The notes beneath the pieces were generated by a model. That model was not told the DNA's origin. It worked only from the letters and a program-made list of their open reading frames with translations, and did not search any database. From NCBI GenBank assembly GCA_022729355.1, contig JALDAN010000004.1, positions 1 through 37,552 of the forward strand: a stretch of DNA of 37,552 bases. Direction: 5' to 3'. Position numbers and translations under genes: made by a program. Positions 37,466 through 37,552 of this stretch are shown piece after piece. This stretch comes from Candidatus Nanohalarchaeota archaeon (GTDB lineage Archaea > Nanohalarchaeota > Nanosalinia > Nanosalinales > Nanosalinaceae). The stretch's first letter is position 1; each line of letters begins with the position of its first letter.

Positions 37466-37552
37466 TTACTCCTGACTCTGGTATGCTGCAGATTCAAAAG
37501 CAGCCCAGCCGTTAGCCATGGAATCCAGCATGGATGTGAAGGACTTGGCCGG
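37466..37552 (-). CDS. C-terminus of an unidentified protein (cut by window edge)
   Basis: Minus frame reads PAKSFTSMLDSMANGWAAFESAAYQSQE-stop. Confidence 0.5.
   Translation of the reverse strand, partial: PAKSFTSMLDSMANGWAAFESAAYQSQE

Larger units (their letters stand above)
1..37552. repeat. Dispersed highly iterated palindrome AGGCCT, about 150 copies by hand count
   Basis: Seen throughout, e.g. 7797-7819 (two copies), 10061-10085 (two copies), 37451-37456 and in almost every gene. Composition-based expectation at about 46% GC is roughly 8 copies. Confidence 0.95.

Noticed and set aside
1-37552. Uneven AGGCCT spacing as evidence of acquired islands (e.g. gaps 743-1970, 12812-13825, 21340-22110)
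   Set aside because: At a mean spacing of about 250 bp with about 150 intervals, gaps of 1-1.2 kb are about the expected maximum under random placement.

Overview
This 37.5 kb window is gene-dense archaeal chromosome. The acidic proteins, AlaRS/TyrRS/SerRS, PolB, Cdc48, RadB, an HMf-type histone and a TyrA/PheA/AroQ set suggest a small-genome halophilic lineage such as Nanohaloarchaea; the lineage is inference. Recognisable blocks are: three aminoacyl-tRNA synthetases; RtcA; Hsp20; topoisomerase I; a Phe/Tyr biosynthesis cluster with a PCD-like gene; RadB; Cdc48; two membrane-anchored DsbA-like proteins, one with an N-terminal C2H2 zinc finger; Map; malic enzyme; ADP-forming acetate-CoA ligase; a complete PDH E1a-E1b-E2-E3 operon; PolB; a histone; and an RNase H-like exonuclease. 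I saw no tRNA, rRNA, CRISPR array or intact transposon. The strongest unexplained signal is the 6-bp palindrome AGGCCT. By hand count it occurs about 150 times, roughly one per 250 bp against about 8 expected by composition. It appears on both gene orientations, in all three codon phases and in intergenic DNA, where it forms arms of bidirectional terminator hairpins. It behaves like a highly iterated palindrome, comparable in kind to cyanobacterial HIP1 or DNA-uptake words. Other candidates are a structured non-coding region at about 36941-37260, an 11-bp inverted repeat in the promoter/leader of a putative PD-(D/E)XK nuclease gene, and a 323-bp intergenic region with nested inverted repeats.
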